Below, piece by piece: positions 15,634-24,002 of a stretch of 64,000 nucleotides of DNA. The stretch covers positions 62,001-126,000 of the forward strand of contig NZ_JBKFGH010000013.1 of NCBI RefSeq assembly GCF_051233475.1, given 5' to 3'. The first letter of the stretch is position 1; each line of letters starts with the position of its first letter. Both the position numbers and the translations under genes were made by a program. The notes beneath the pieces were generated by a model. That model ran no database searches and was not told the origin of the DNA. It worked only from the letters and a program-made list of their open reading frames with translations. Origin of the DNA: Bacillus_BU sp051233475. GTDB lineage: Bacteria; Bacillota; Bacilli; Bacillales; Cytobacillaceae.

Positions 15634-16476
15634 TTATTCATTAGATAACTGCTCTGCTTCTAATCGACCTGCGCCATAAGTGCGGTAGGCTTTGTGCATG
15701 GTTGGACCTACATATTCATTTAATTTAAATCCGTACCGAATTGCTTCGGTAATAAAATCTTTTGCCACTTTAACCGCTTCTTCAACGCTTTTCCCTTTGG
15801 CTAATTCTGCAGTAATGGCAGCTGAGTAGGTACAGCCCGCTCCATGAATATAGGTCGTGCTGATTCGGTCAGATTCTAATAATTGGAAAGTGGTTCCGTC
15901 ATATAAAAGGTCAACGGCTTTTTCGTGCTCAAGCTTGCTGCCTCCTTTGATTAGCACAAACTTAGCTCCTAAATCATGGATTTTAACAGCGGCTTCTTTC
16001 ATAGCATCAATGGTGCGAATCGCCTTTGTTTTTGCAAGTTGGGACGCTTCGAAAAGATTGGGAGTTACCACTGTAGCTCGAGGGACGAGAATCTCTCTAA
16101 GTGCGTCCGCCGTTTCAGGATGCAGGACTTCATCCTCCCCTTTACATACCATGACTGGGTCAATCACTACTCGATCTAATTTTAACTTATCTATTTTTTT
16201 GGCAGCGAGCTCAATAATCTCCACAGAACCAAGCATCCCGGTTTTCATTGCATCAATCCCAATAGAAAGTACGGTTTCAAGCTGAGCTTCCAACGTTTCA
16301 ATGGCAATCGGGAATACATTATGGTGCCAATGGTTTTTTGGATCCATTGTTACAATCGTTGTGAGAGCGGTCATTCCGTAGACTCCGAGTTCTTGAAACG
16401 TTTTTAAATCAGCCTGAATTCCTGCTCCCCCACTTGTATCAGAACCAGCAATCGTTAACACCTTTTTCATTGTCAT
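15634..16476 (-). CDS. pdxK: Pyridoxal/hydroxymethylpyrimidine kinase PdxK (ThiD-like)
   Basis: 280 residues of the ribokinase-like fold. The start LTIAGSDTSGGAGIQADLKTF and MKTGML, VIDPVMVCKG, TPNLFEAS are ThiD-superfamily motifs. The anion hole reads HGAGCTYSAA with the cysteine found in the Bacillus PdxK branch, which phosphorylates pyridoxal as well as HMP. Close similarity over the whole length to B. subtilis PdxK supports that name; a ThiD-type role cannot be excluded. ATG at 16476 with AAGGAGG seven bases upstream. Confidence 0.88.
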   Translation of the reverse strand: MTMKKVLTIAGSDTSGGAGIQADLKTFQELGVYGMTALTTIVTMDPKNHWHHNVFPIAIETLEAQLETVLSIGIDAMKTGMLGSVEIIELAAKKIDKLKLDRVVIDPVMVCKGEDEVLHPETADALREILVPRATVVTPNLFEASQLAKTKAIRTIDAMKEAAVKIHDLGAKFVLIKGGSKLEHEKAVDLLYDGTTFQLLESDRISTTYIHGAGCTYSAAITAELAKGKSVEEAVKVAKDFITEAIRYGFKLNEYVGPTMHKAYRTYGAGRLEAEQLSNE

Positions 16477-16832
16477 ATTAAGTCCTCCTTAATAAATACC
16501 AGATCAATATGGAACAAAATTCCTACCTTTTATTATACCAATATAAATATAATACGATAACTTTTAGAAGTATTATTGAATATGCCTGTTTTTGATTGGA
16601 GCGGAAATCAACAGACAAGTGTAACATAGCCTATTTATAAAAAAAGTTAATAAAAATGTCAAAAATATGTCCGAAACGTGAGAAAAGTTACTGTGAATAT
16701 TTAGAACAGATATTAAGATAAAAAAGCAAGTATTTATCGTTATTCTTATTATTTTCTTATTAAAGATTGTTATTGTGGTAGTTCACAAATTGTCCAAGAA
16801 AATGACAAGATTTCGATAAACCTTTGTCACAA
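16477..16832. other. Long intergenic stretch upstream of fdhD
   Basis: A/T-rich divergent region between pdxK and fdhD. It holds the minimal dyad repeat at 16592-16613 and further right the cre and Crp/Fnr-type sites listed separately. No conserved riboswitch core and no coding potential were recognised. Confidence 0.6.
16592..16613. repeat. Minimal (core-deleted) copy of the family-1 dyad repeat
   Basis: TTGATTGGAGCGGAAATCAACA joins the two ends of the 129-bp element directly, with no core between. It is followed by GTAACATAGCC, a relative of the outer shell sequence of other copies. Confidence 0.72.
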
Positions 16833-16846
16833 TGCAAGCGCTAACA
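16833..16846 (+). promoter_or_regulatory. Catabolite-responsive element (cre) upstream of fdhD
   Basis: TGCAAGCGCTAACA fits TGNAANCGNTNNCA at every fixed position. It lies about 80 bp upstream of the Crp/Fnr-type site, so CcpA could modulate formate dehydrogenase expression; the sign is unknown. Confidence 0.6.
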
Positions 16847-16923
16847 GCGACTGTTTTTCGTGTACATTTAACGTAGAGACTAGTTTATTCTATTTCCCTA
16901 GTGTTTAACGTGAATCTTCCTGC

Positions 16924-16966
16924 TGTGATTTATGTCGCAGAACGTATAATATCGAGTCTCTAAAAT
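16924..16966 (+). promoter_or_regulatory. Crp/Fnr-type site and class II promoter of the formate dehydrogenase cluster
   Basis: TGTGATTTATGTCGCA (16924-16939) is TGTGA-N6-TCGCA, one base off consensus. A TAAAAT hexamer at 16961-16966 lies 32 bp away centre to centre. A TATAAT at 16945-16950 also exists, but its spacing would put the site over the -35. Control by a TGTGA-reading Crp/Fnr protein such as the one at 13601 is inferred. Confidence 0.6.
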
Positions 16967-17026
16967 GTAAAAGGGAAACAATTCAGTAAATCCCGGAAGG
17001 TTCCAAGTGCCAGAAAGGGGTGGATT

Positions 17027-17791
17027 ATGAACAGAAAAGGTTGTCCAGAGGAATATCCAATTACATTAATTGTCAATGGATTTGAAATAGCTGTTTTTCA
17101 ATTAACAAACTCTGATCTCGTTGATTGGGCGTTTGGTTATCTTTTTTCAGAAGGACTAGTTGAAAAGGTTGACGACGTGATTGAAGTCCAAGTGAATGAA
17201 GAAAAGGGAACCATTAACGTAAGTCTTAATGAGGCTTTTGATGAGGAGATCTTTTTTTCTAAGAAAAAGCATTATACAGCAGGATGTGGAAGAGGAGTTA
17301 CCTTTTTTTCAATGACTGATGTTAAGAGCTTTGATAAGGTAAATTCACCACAAACCTATCCGTTAAGCTATTTATTAAAGAAGCGAAGTCAGTTTGCTCA
17401 AAATTCGCCAATGTATCTGGAATCAGGCGGTATGCATGGAGCCTGCATTGTTCAAGAAGATGGTAGCATTGTTATTCGTGAGGATATCGGACGTCATAAC
17501 GCAGTTGATAAAATCATTGGTTATGCTTTAAGAAACCGTCTGAATCCTGAAAAACTGATTCTTTTAACGACGGGCAGAGTTTCATATGAAATGCTCTCAA
17601 AAGCAGCAAAATACGGTTTTGCAGTTATAGGGTCACGTACAGCTGCTACAAAACAAGCTGTTCAACTAGCAAAATATTTAAATATCGAAGTCATAGGTTA
17701 TTTGCGAGGAAAGATGTCCATTTCCTATACCTCGTTTGGCAGAGTAATTAATGACCTTGAGGAAAGAAAAGTTGGGGGTTCTTCCTATTAA
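17027..17791 (+). CDS. fdhD: Formate dehydrogenase accessory sulfurtransferase FdhD
   Basis: FdhD carries sulfur from a cysteine desulfurase to the Mo-bisMGD cofactor of formate dehydrogenase. 254 residues. Family blocks visible are PITLIVNGFEIAVFQLT, DLVDWAFGYLFSEGLV, the active-site loop TAGCGRGVTF, ESGGMHGACIV, REDIGRHNAVDKIIGYAL and LILLTTGRVSYEM. In the loop there is a single cysteine where E. coli FdhD has a CxxC pair. First gene of the cluster, 48 bp before the catalytic subunit. An AGAAAGGGGTGG precedes the ATG. Confidence 0.93.
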   Translation: MNRKGCPEEYPITLIVNGFEIAVFQLTNSDLVDWAFGYLFSEGLVEKVDDVIEVQVNEEKGTINVSLNEAFDEEIFFSKKKHYTAGCGRGVTFFSMTDVKSFDKVNSPQTYPLSYLLKKRSQFAQNSPMYLESGGMHGACIVQEDGSIVIREDIGRHNAVDKIIGYALRNRLNPEKLILLTTGRVSYEMLSKAAKYGFAVIGSRTAATKQAVQLAKYLNIEVIGYLRGKMSISYTSFGRVINDLEERKVGGSSY

Positions 17792-17839
17792 TTAGGGTTT
17801 TATAGATGTTTTATACAAGATGTGGAGGGGGCTAGAAAG

Positions 17840-20827
17840 ATGGATTTTACAAGAAGACAATTTTTGAAATTGTCCGGTGCTACAGCTGTAACAATGGCTG
17901 TGGTAGAGCTTGGCTTTGATGATAAAAAAGCGAAAGCAAGCACAAAAGAATTTAAGATTGCAGCTTTAAAACCGACACCAACCATCTGTCCATTCTGTGG
18001 AGTGGGCTGCGGTATCCTTGTTTATGCAAAGGATGATGATGTCGTATATACAGAGGGAGATCCGGACAATCCGATCAACGAAGGTACCCTTTGTAGTAAA
18101 GGGACTGCGCTTCGTCAGGTTTATACTTCTGAAAAGCGTGTGAAAAAACCTATGTATCGCAAGGCAAAGGGCGATAAGTGGGAAGAAGTAGAATGGGATT
18201 GGGCTCTAACTAAGATCGCAGAAAAAATAAAAGAAACTCGCGATCGTACATTCGTCCCACAACTAAATGGCGTCACAGTTAACAAGGTTGAATCGATTGC
18301 GAGCATGGGTGGAGCAGCGCTTGATAACGAAGAGGTTTATCTATTAAGTAAATTAATGCGCGCAGGTTTAAACTTAACGTATATCGAACACCAGGCCCGA
18401 ATATGACACAGCTCAACGGTTGCCGGTCTGGCACCTACAGTTGGTCGTGGAGCAATGACAAATCATTGGATTGACTTAAAAAATACAGATGTAGCGTTAA
18501 TCATGGGCGCAAACCCTGCTGAAAACCATCCAATTTCATTTAGATGGTTAACAAAAGCAAAAGAACGCGGCGCGAAGATTATTTCAGTTGACCCAAGATT
18601 CACAAGAACATCGAGTCAGGCTGATATTTATGCCCCAATTCGTTCCGGCGCTGATATCGCATTCTTAGGCGGAATGATTAATTATATCCTAGAAAACAAG
18701 CTGTACCATGAAGAATACGTTATCAATTACACGAATGCTTCTTTGATCGTTACAGATGACTACACCTTCGAGGACGGTATTTTCAACGGTTACGATGAAA
18801 ATACAAGAAGCTATGACAAAACTAAGTGGACATTCAAGAAGGATGAACAAGGGGTTTTAATTCGTGATAATACCCTTCAAGATCCTCGCTGTGTGTTCCA
18901 AGTAATGAAGAAACACTATTCAAGATATGATATCAATACTGTTGTGGAAGTAACTGGTACACCTAAGGAAGATTACTTGAAGGTTGTAAAAGCATTTGCT
19001 GAAACTGGTAAGCCAGGTAAAGCTGGAACCATTATGTATGCAATGGGTACGACACAGCATACCGTTGGTTCACAAAACGTACGCGCGTACGGTATTATCC
19101 AGCTTCTTCTTGGAAACCTTGGTTTACAAGGCGGCGGTATCAACGCAATGCGTGGAGAGTCTAACGTTCAAGGTTCTACTGACTTTGGATTATTATACAA
19201 CAACGTAAACGGATATATGGAGACACCAACTTCAACACCTGAGGAAGCAACATACAAAGGATTTTTAGAGAAGGTAACTCCTAAATCCGGTTATTGGACA
19301 AACAAGCCGAAATTCTACACAAGCATGCTTAAAGCTTATTATGGTGATAACGCTACAGCGGCTAATGAATTTGGTTACCACTTCTTACCGAAATTAACAC
19401 CGAAAAAAGATTACTCTCATATGAGAATCTTTGATGCGATTTATAAAGGTGAAATTGAAGGCTTAATGATGTTTGGAACAAACCCAGTAGTAGGTGGACC
19501 AAACTCAGGAAAAGAGCAAGAAGCGTTAAGTAAATTAAAATGGATGGTGGCTGTTGACCTTTGGGAAACAGAAACATCTGCATTCTGGCAAGAAGAGGCT
19601 GGTTCAAGACCTGCTTCCATTGATACAGAGGTATTCTTCTTACCGGCGTGTTCATCGTTTGAGAAAGAAGGGTCTATTTCGAATAGTGGACGCTGGATGC
19701 AATATCGCTGGCAGGCGCTTAAGCCAAAGCATGAGTCTAGAGGCGATTTAGAAATTATTCATGAGTTAGCTCTTAAATTAAAAGAAGTGTACAAGAACGA
19801 TAGCAGCCCTTCAGCAGCTGCAATCAATGCTATGACTTGGAATTATGGTGAAGGCGAGCATATTGACATTGATCTTGTTGCACGTGAAATCAATGGTTAT
19901 GAAACAGCAACGAAGAAACTAGTACCAGGTTTTGCAAAGCTTATGGATGATGGATCTACTGTAAGTGGATGCTGGATCTATTCTGGTTTTTATCCTGAAG
20001 AAGGAAAGAACCTGTCCAAGCGTCGTGATAATAAAGACACAGGAAATGGCAACTATTTAAATTGGTCCTTTGCTTGGCCAGCCAACCGCCGTGTTCTTGG
20101 AAACCGTTGTGCAGCTAAGCCGGATGGAACTCCATGGTCAACTGCAGAAGGCAAAGCGGTCATTTGGTGGGATCCAGCTCAAAACCTATGGGTTGGTAAT
20201 GATGTTCCTGACTTCCCTAAGGATCGCGCTCCAGAAGCTCCTGGCGGAAAAGATGCATACTTCATGAACGCAACAGGTCTTGGAGGACTGTATGCACCAA
20301 TGAATGAAGGACCGTTCCCAGAGCACTATGAGCCATACGAAAGCCCTGTTTCAAATGCATTCTCATCTGTTCAATTAAACCCTGCCACCAAATTTGGTGT
20401 TGAAGAGTTCATGACTCAAGGGGATGCTTCAAAGTATCCGGTTATCGCAACAACCTATCGTGTTCCTGAGCATTGGCAATCAGGTGCCATGACTCGTAAC
20501 CAGCCATGGTTAGCCGAAGTTGCAGCGCACATGTTTATTGAGATCAGTGAAGAATTGGCGAAAGAGCGAGGCATTAAAAACAAAGATAGAGTTTTAATTA
20601 CTTCAGCTCGTGGCGAAATAGAAGCATATGCAATGGTAACAAAACGATTTAAACCGTTTAAAATTAAGGGTAAAACCGTTCACCAAGTGGGTATGCCTTG
20701 GAACTTTGGTTACAAGGGTATCGCAAAAGGCGGCATTGCAAACCGTCTAACACCGCATATTGGGGACGCCAATACGAATATTCCTGAGTATAAAGCATTC
20801 CTTTGCGATGTTAGGAGGGCAAAATAA
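17840..20827 (+). CDS. fdnG: Selenocysteine-containing formate dehydrogenase-N alpha subunit (FdnG-like)
   Basis: Oxidises formate at a Mo/W-bisMGD centre. An in-frame UGA at 18404-18406 splits the reading frame but is read as selenocysteine (residue 189): the context HQARI-U-HSSTVAGLAPTVGRGAMTNHW matches E. coli FdnG NQARV-U-HGPTVASLAPTFGRGAMTNHW, and a SECIS hairpin follows. Total 995 residues against about 1015 for FdnG. The N-terminus has a twin-arginine signal (TRRQFLKLSG), so the enzyme is exported by Tat. A [4Fe-4S] site is Cys50, Cys53, Cys57, Cys85. ATG at 17840 follows GGAGGGGG; a GTG at 17822 has no RBS. Its stop overlaps the beta-subunit start by one base. selA, selB and selD are not in the window and must be elsewhere. 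Confidence 0.95.
18404..18435 (+). promoter_or_regulatory. Bacterial SECIS element directing UGA to selenocysteine
   Basis: Eleven bases after the UGA begins a hairpin GGU(U)GCC-GGUCU-GGCACC (18418-18435) with a bulged U in the 5' strand and a GGUCU loop. Stem position, bulge and loop are the same as in E. coli fdhF (GGUUGCAGGUCUGCACC), the element bound by SelB. Confidence 0.93.
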
Positions 20828-21654
20828 TGGCGACAAAGTACGTTAAACTAGTTGATGTTACAAAATGTGACGGCTGCCGCGCCTGTATGGTTGCCTGCAA
20901 AAACTGGAATGACCTACCGGCAGAGCCTGAACCATTCCAAGGAAGCAATCAATCTCATGCAAAGGTAACGGCTCATACATGGAATGTCCTTGAATTCATC
21001 GAACACGAAAATTCAAAAGGAAATTTAGACTATTTATTCCGCCACTCTGCATGCTTCCACTGTCATGAAGCTGCTTGTGAAAAAGTTTGTCCTGAAGATG
21101 CAATTAGCTACACTGAATTTGGTTCCGTTGTAGTAGATCAAGATAAGTGTGTGGGCTGTGGATATTGTGTTCAGAACTGTCCGTTTGATGTTATCTCTTT
21201 AGCAACTTACAAGGATAAAGCAGGCAAGGAATATCGTAAGGCTTCAAAATGTACCTTGTGTACAGATCGAATTGAGGAAGGTTTACAACCTGCTTGTGTA
21301 ACCACATGTCACCCAGGTGCAATGGAATTTGGTGAAGAAGCGGAAATGCTTAGAAAAGCTGAAAAGCGTTTAGCTGAAGTCAAAGGAAGATATCCAAATG
21401 CAATGATCTACAACCCAGATGGTGTAGGCGGAACAAGTACAATCTACTTGTTAGCTGAAAAGCCATCCGTGTATGGTCTTCCAGAAAAACCAAAGGTTCC
21501 GACTTCTGCAGTTCTTTGGAAGGATTACGCACAACCACTAGGTAAAATGATGATTGGTGCAACTACGATGGGCGTATTAGGATTGTTTGTATCCTATAAA
21601 TTATTTAATAAAGATAAAGAGCATGAAGAGGTTGGAGGTGATAGCCATGAGTAA
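20827..21654 (+). CDS. fdnH: Formate dehydrogenase-N beta subunit, iron-sulfur (FdnH-like)
   Basis: 275 residues. Four ferredoxin-type cysteine clusters are visible: CDGCRACMVACKNW, CFHCHEAACEKVCP, CVGCGYCVQNCP and CTLCTDRIEEGLQPACVTTCHP, giving four [4Fe-4S] centres that carry electrons from the alpha subunit to the membrane. A C-terminal membrane anchor (about 240-262) follows MMIGATTMGVLGLFVSY, as in FdnH. It overlaps the alpha stop by one base and the gamma start by eight. Confidence 0.95.
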   Translation: MATKYVKLVDVTKCDGCRACMVACKNWNDLPAEPEPFQGSNQSHAKVTAHTWNVLEFIEHENSKGNLDYLFRHSACFHCHEAACEKVCPEDAISYTEFGSVVVDQDKCVGCGYCVQNCPFDVISLATYKDKAGKEYRKASKCTLCTDRIEEGLQPACVTTCHPGAMEFGEEAEMLRKAEKRLAEVKGRYPNAMIYNPDGVGGTSTIYLLAEKPSVYGLPEKPKVPTSAVLWKDYAQPLGKMMIGATTMGVLGLFVSYKLFNKDKEHEEVGGDSHE

Positions 21655-22357
21655 TCCAAAAGGACCTCAAGTAATAGTTAGACGTTTTTCGAAGGCGTTC
21701 GTTTGGGCGCATGCTATCAATTTCTTTTCTTTCTTAGCGTTATATATTACGGCATTGCCAATGTATACTGAGGCCTTTGACTGGCTTTATCCAGTTCTTG
21801 GTGGACCAGCAAATGCACGATTGCTGCACAGAATATTTGCGGTAGTGTTTATCACTCCAACATTCATCTGGTTTATTTGGGACCGTAAAGGCTTATTCCG
21901 CTGGTTCAAAGAAATCGTTACTTGGAAAAAGCGCGATATTGAATGGTTTAAAGAATCAGGTAAAGAACTTACAGGATTTAAATTTAAGCATGTTTCACAA
22001 TCTTTCTTTAATGCAGGGGAAAAAATTAACTCTTGGATTCAGATTGTGACAGCAACGTTAATTATCGGATCAGGATTCACGATTTGGTTCCCACAATACT
22101 TTCCAAAGTGGGCAACACAGTGGGGCTATTTCTTCCATAGTGCCAGCATGGGTCTTGCCATTGCAGTAGTGGTTGGTCATATTTACATGGCAGCGGTCCA
22201 CAAGCATTCAGCTCCTGGTTTTAAAGGAGTTGTAACAGGAAAAGTTCCTGCATGGTGGGCAAAGAGCCACTATGGTGACTGGTATGATGAAGAAGTGCGC
22301 AAAGGTAACTTCCCTGATATCGAAGATCCGCACAAAGATGAGCACAAAGGCGCTTAA
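21647..22357 (+). CDS. fdnI: Formate dehydrogenase gamma subunit, cytochrome b (FdnI-like)
   Basis: 236 residues with four membrane segments (about 20-40, 58-78, 118-140, 152-175), the FdnI/FdoI cytochrome b556 fold. Candidate haem histidines lie in VWAHAINF, ARLLHRIFAV, GYFFHSASMG and VGHIYMAAVHKH. It passes electrons from the beta subunit to menaquinone. The ATG at 21647 is chosen because GGAGGTG precedes it; longer in-frame starts fall inside the beta gene. With FdnG and FdnH it completes a Tat-exported, membrane-bound formate:quinone oxidoreductase. Confidence 0.92.
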   Translation: MSNPKGPQVIVRRFSKAFVWAHAINFFSFLALYITALPMYTEAFDWLYPVLGGPANARLLHRIFAVVFITPTFIWFIWDRKGLFRWFKEIVTWKKRDIEWFKESGKELTGFKFKHVSQSFFNAGEKINSWIQIVTATLIIGSGFTIWFPQYFPKWATQWGYFFHSASMGLAIAVVVGHIYMAAVHKHSAPGFKGVVTGKVPAWWAKSHYGDWYDEEVRKGNFPDIEDPHKDEHKGA

Positions 22358-22418
22358 AAATATAGCGGAAGTGTTGAATTAAGGGTTAATTCCTAAAGAA
22401 GCACAAATAATAATAGTT

Positions 22419-22448
22419 GAATGGCTGTCTGTAAAAGGACAGCCATTC
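22419..22448 (+). terminator. Intercistronic hairpin between the gamma subunit and fdhE
   Basis: Perfect 11-bp stem GAATGGCTGTC / GACAGCCATTC with an eight-base loop. Only CCTTTAAAA follows, so it may attenuate or protect mRNA rather than end it; fdhE begins 28 bp later. Confidence 0.55.
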
Positions 22449-22475
22449 CCTTTAAAAATGAAAGAGGTGCAGCTT

Positions 22476-23297
22476 ATGAAGACATCTGTTGTATCAAAAG
22501 AATATCTCAATCTGCAAAAAGAAATCATCGAGCTTCAAGACCAATGGAAATCAGCAATTAATCCGGATTCAGTTAAGCCAAACTTTGAACAAGCTGCAGT
22601 AGAAACAGGTGTGCCACTAGCCGCTTTCACGGCGGTGGATTTTGATATTTCACTATTTTTACAGTGGTTAAAGGATTTGAAAGACGTTTTAATAAAAAGC
22701 AATCCAAATATTGAACAACAATTTGCAGTTATAGAAGATGTAGTAGATGAAAAAGTTGCGGAGCGCTGGCTTGAAGAGGCATTTGCGATTAACCACCTCT
22801 ACTTTCATGAATTTGCAGAGGCACACCAAGTGGAGCAATGGCTCCCACAGTTTTTGGCCGAAACAATCTTGCGCCCATACTTGCAGGTCATTGCCGAGAA
22901 AGCCCAGCCAAAACTTAATACAGAAATGAAAGTCGTTCCTGGTTGTGGATGTCCTGTTTGCGGTGAACCAGTCCGTTTAGGACAAATTGAAGGGAAAGGG
23001 CAAAAGGTTCTTCATTGCCCACGCTGTTCAGCTTATTGGTTAGATAAAAAAATCTCCTGTTCTCATTGTGGGAACAACGATCATGAAACGATTCAGTTTT
23101 TGACGATTGAAGGAGATGCCTCTTCGCAAATTCACGTTTGTGAAAAATGTAAAGGGTATACTAAAGTAATCGATACGAGACAACATATCTCAAAGCCAGC
23201 CATTACATTGCTTGACTTGAACACGATCCACCTTGATTATATTGCCCAGGAAAAGGGCTATAAGGTTACTGGTGACAACACCGGTCAAACAAATTAA
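22476..23297 (+). CDS. fdhE: Formate dehydrogenase accessory protein FdhE
   Basis: 273 residues. FdhE proteins bind iron through two rubredoxin-like knuckles and assist assembly of exported formate dehydrogenases. The four CxxC motifs are CGCPVCGEPV, LHCPRCSAYW, SCSHCGNND and HVCEKCKGYT. The helical N-terminal half (about 1-140) is the TatA/FdhE-type domain. The ATG at 22476 follows GAGGTG; an ATG at 22458 does not. Place in the cluster and cysteine pattern agree. Confidence 0.9.
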   Translation: MKTSVVSKEYLNLQKEIIELQDQWKSAINPDSVKPNFEQAAVETGVPLAAFTAVDFDISLFLQWLKDLKDVLIKSNPNIEQQFAVIEDVVDEKVAERWLEEAFAINHLYFHEFAEAHQVEQWLPQFLAETILRPYLQVIAEKAQPKLNTEMKVVPGCGCPVCGEPVRLGQIEGKGQKVLHCPRCSAYWLDKKISCSHCGNNDHETIQFLTIEGDASSQIHVCEKCKGYTKVIDTRQHISKPAITLLDLNTIHLDYIAQEKGYKVTGDNTGQTN

Positions 23298-23366
23298 TTA
23301 TCGTAATAAAGTTTTTGAGTTATAGTTTAAAATAGAAACAAACTTAGAAAAAAGCAGGTGCTGTTC

Positions 23367-23966
23367 ATGAAAGCTGGAGCCATTATTTTGTCAGGGGGAA
23401 AGTCCAGTCGAATGGGGACGAATAAAGCCCTTCTGAAATTAAAGGATAAGCCGAATATTGAAAGAGTCAAAGATGAGCTAAGCACGCTTGTTGATGACAT
23501 CATTTTAGTAGCGAATGAACCTGACACCTATCAATTTTTAAAGCTTAAAACTGTGAAGGACGAATATCCTGGACAAGGGCCATTAGCGGGGATCCATGCC
23601 GGTCTTAAGGCTTCTCGTCATGATATAAATTTAGTTGTGGCATGTGATATGCCATTTGTTACGGCAGATCTTGCTCGTATTCTGTTAGAACGTGCTGAAG
23701 GATATGATGCCGTTATTCCAGTTATTAACGGGAGGCAACAACAACTTTTTGCGGTCTACCATAAAGGAATTTTGCAAGAAATAGAGAAGTGTATGAAGGG
23801 GGATAATTTTGCGATTAAGCATATGCTCGATCCGTTTAATGTCCTCTATATATCTGAATTTGATTTTCATGAACATTCTACTGAAAGTTTAGAACGTATT
23901 TTTTTTAACATGAATCGTCCCGAAGAATATGAACATGCAAAAAAATGGGTCGAAAAGGGAGAATAG
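23367..23966 (+). CDS. mobA: Molybdenum cofactor guanylyltransferase MobA
   Basis: Attaches GMP to molybdopterin to make the (bis-)MGD cofactor that the upstream formate dehydrogenase needs. 199 residues with the nucleotide-binding motif LSGGKSSRMGTNKALL, GPLAGIHAGL and VVACDMPFV, the Asp of which binds magnesium. The ATG at 23367 is preceded by GCAGGTG; an in-frame GTG at 23358 falls inside that RBS. MobA reads into the moe genes with a short gap of 36 bp. Confidence 0.93.
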   Translation: MKAGAIILSGGKSSRMGTNKALLKLKDKPNIERVKDELSTLVDDIILVANEPDTYQFLKLKTVKDEYPGQGPLAGIHAGLKASRHDINLVVACDMPFVTADLARILLERAEGYDAVIPVINGRQQQLFAVYHKGILQEIEKCMKGDNFAIKHMLDPFNVLYISEFDFHEHSTESLERIFFNMNRPEEYEHAKKWVEKGE

Positions 23967-24002
23967 CTTTTTTCATCGTCAGAGAAAGGGTGTTGGGGAA
24001 AA

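Noticed and set aside
16945..16950. TATAAT as the fdhD -10 with the Crp/Fnr-type site
   Set aside because: Site would cover the -35; the TAAAAT at 16961 gives the standard class II spacing, though both could be used.
18404..18406. UGA as a true stop dividing the formate dehydrogenase gene
   Set aside because: Frame, family alignment on both sides and the SECIS hairpin all support selenocysteine.
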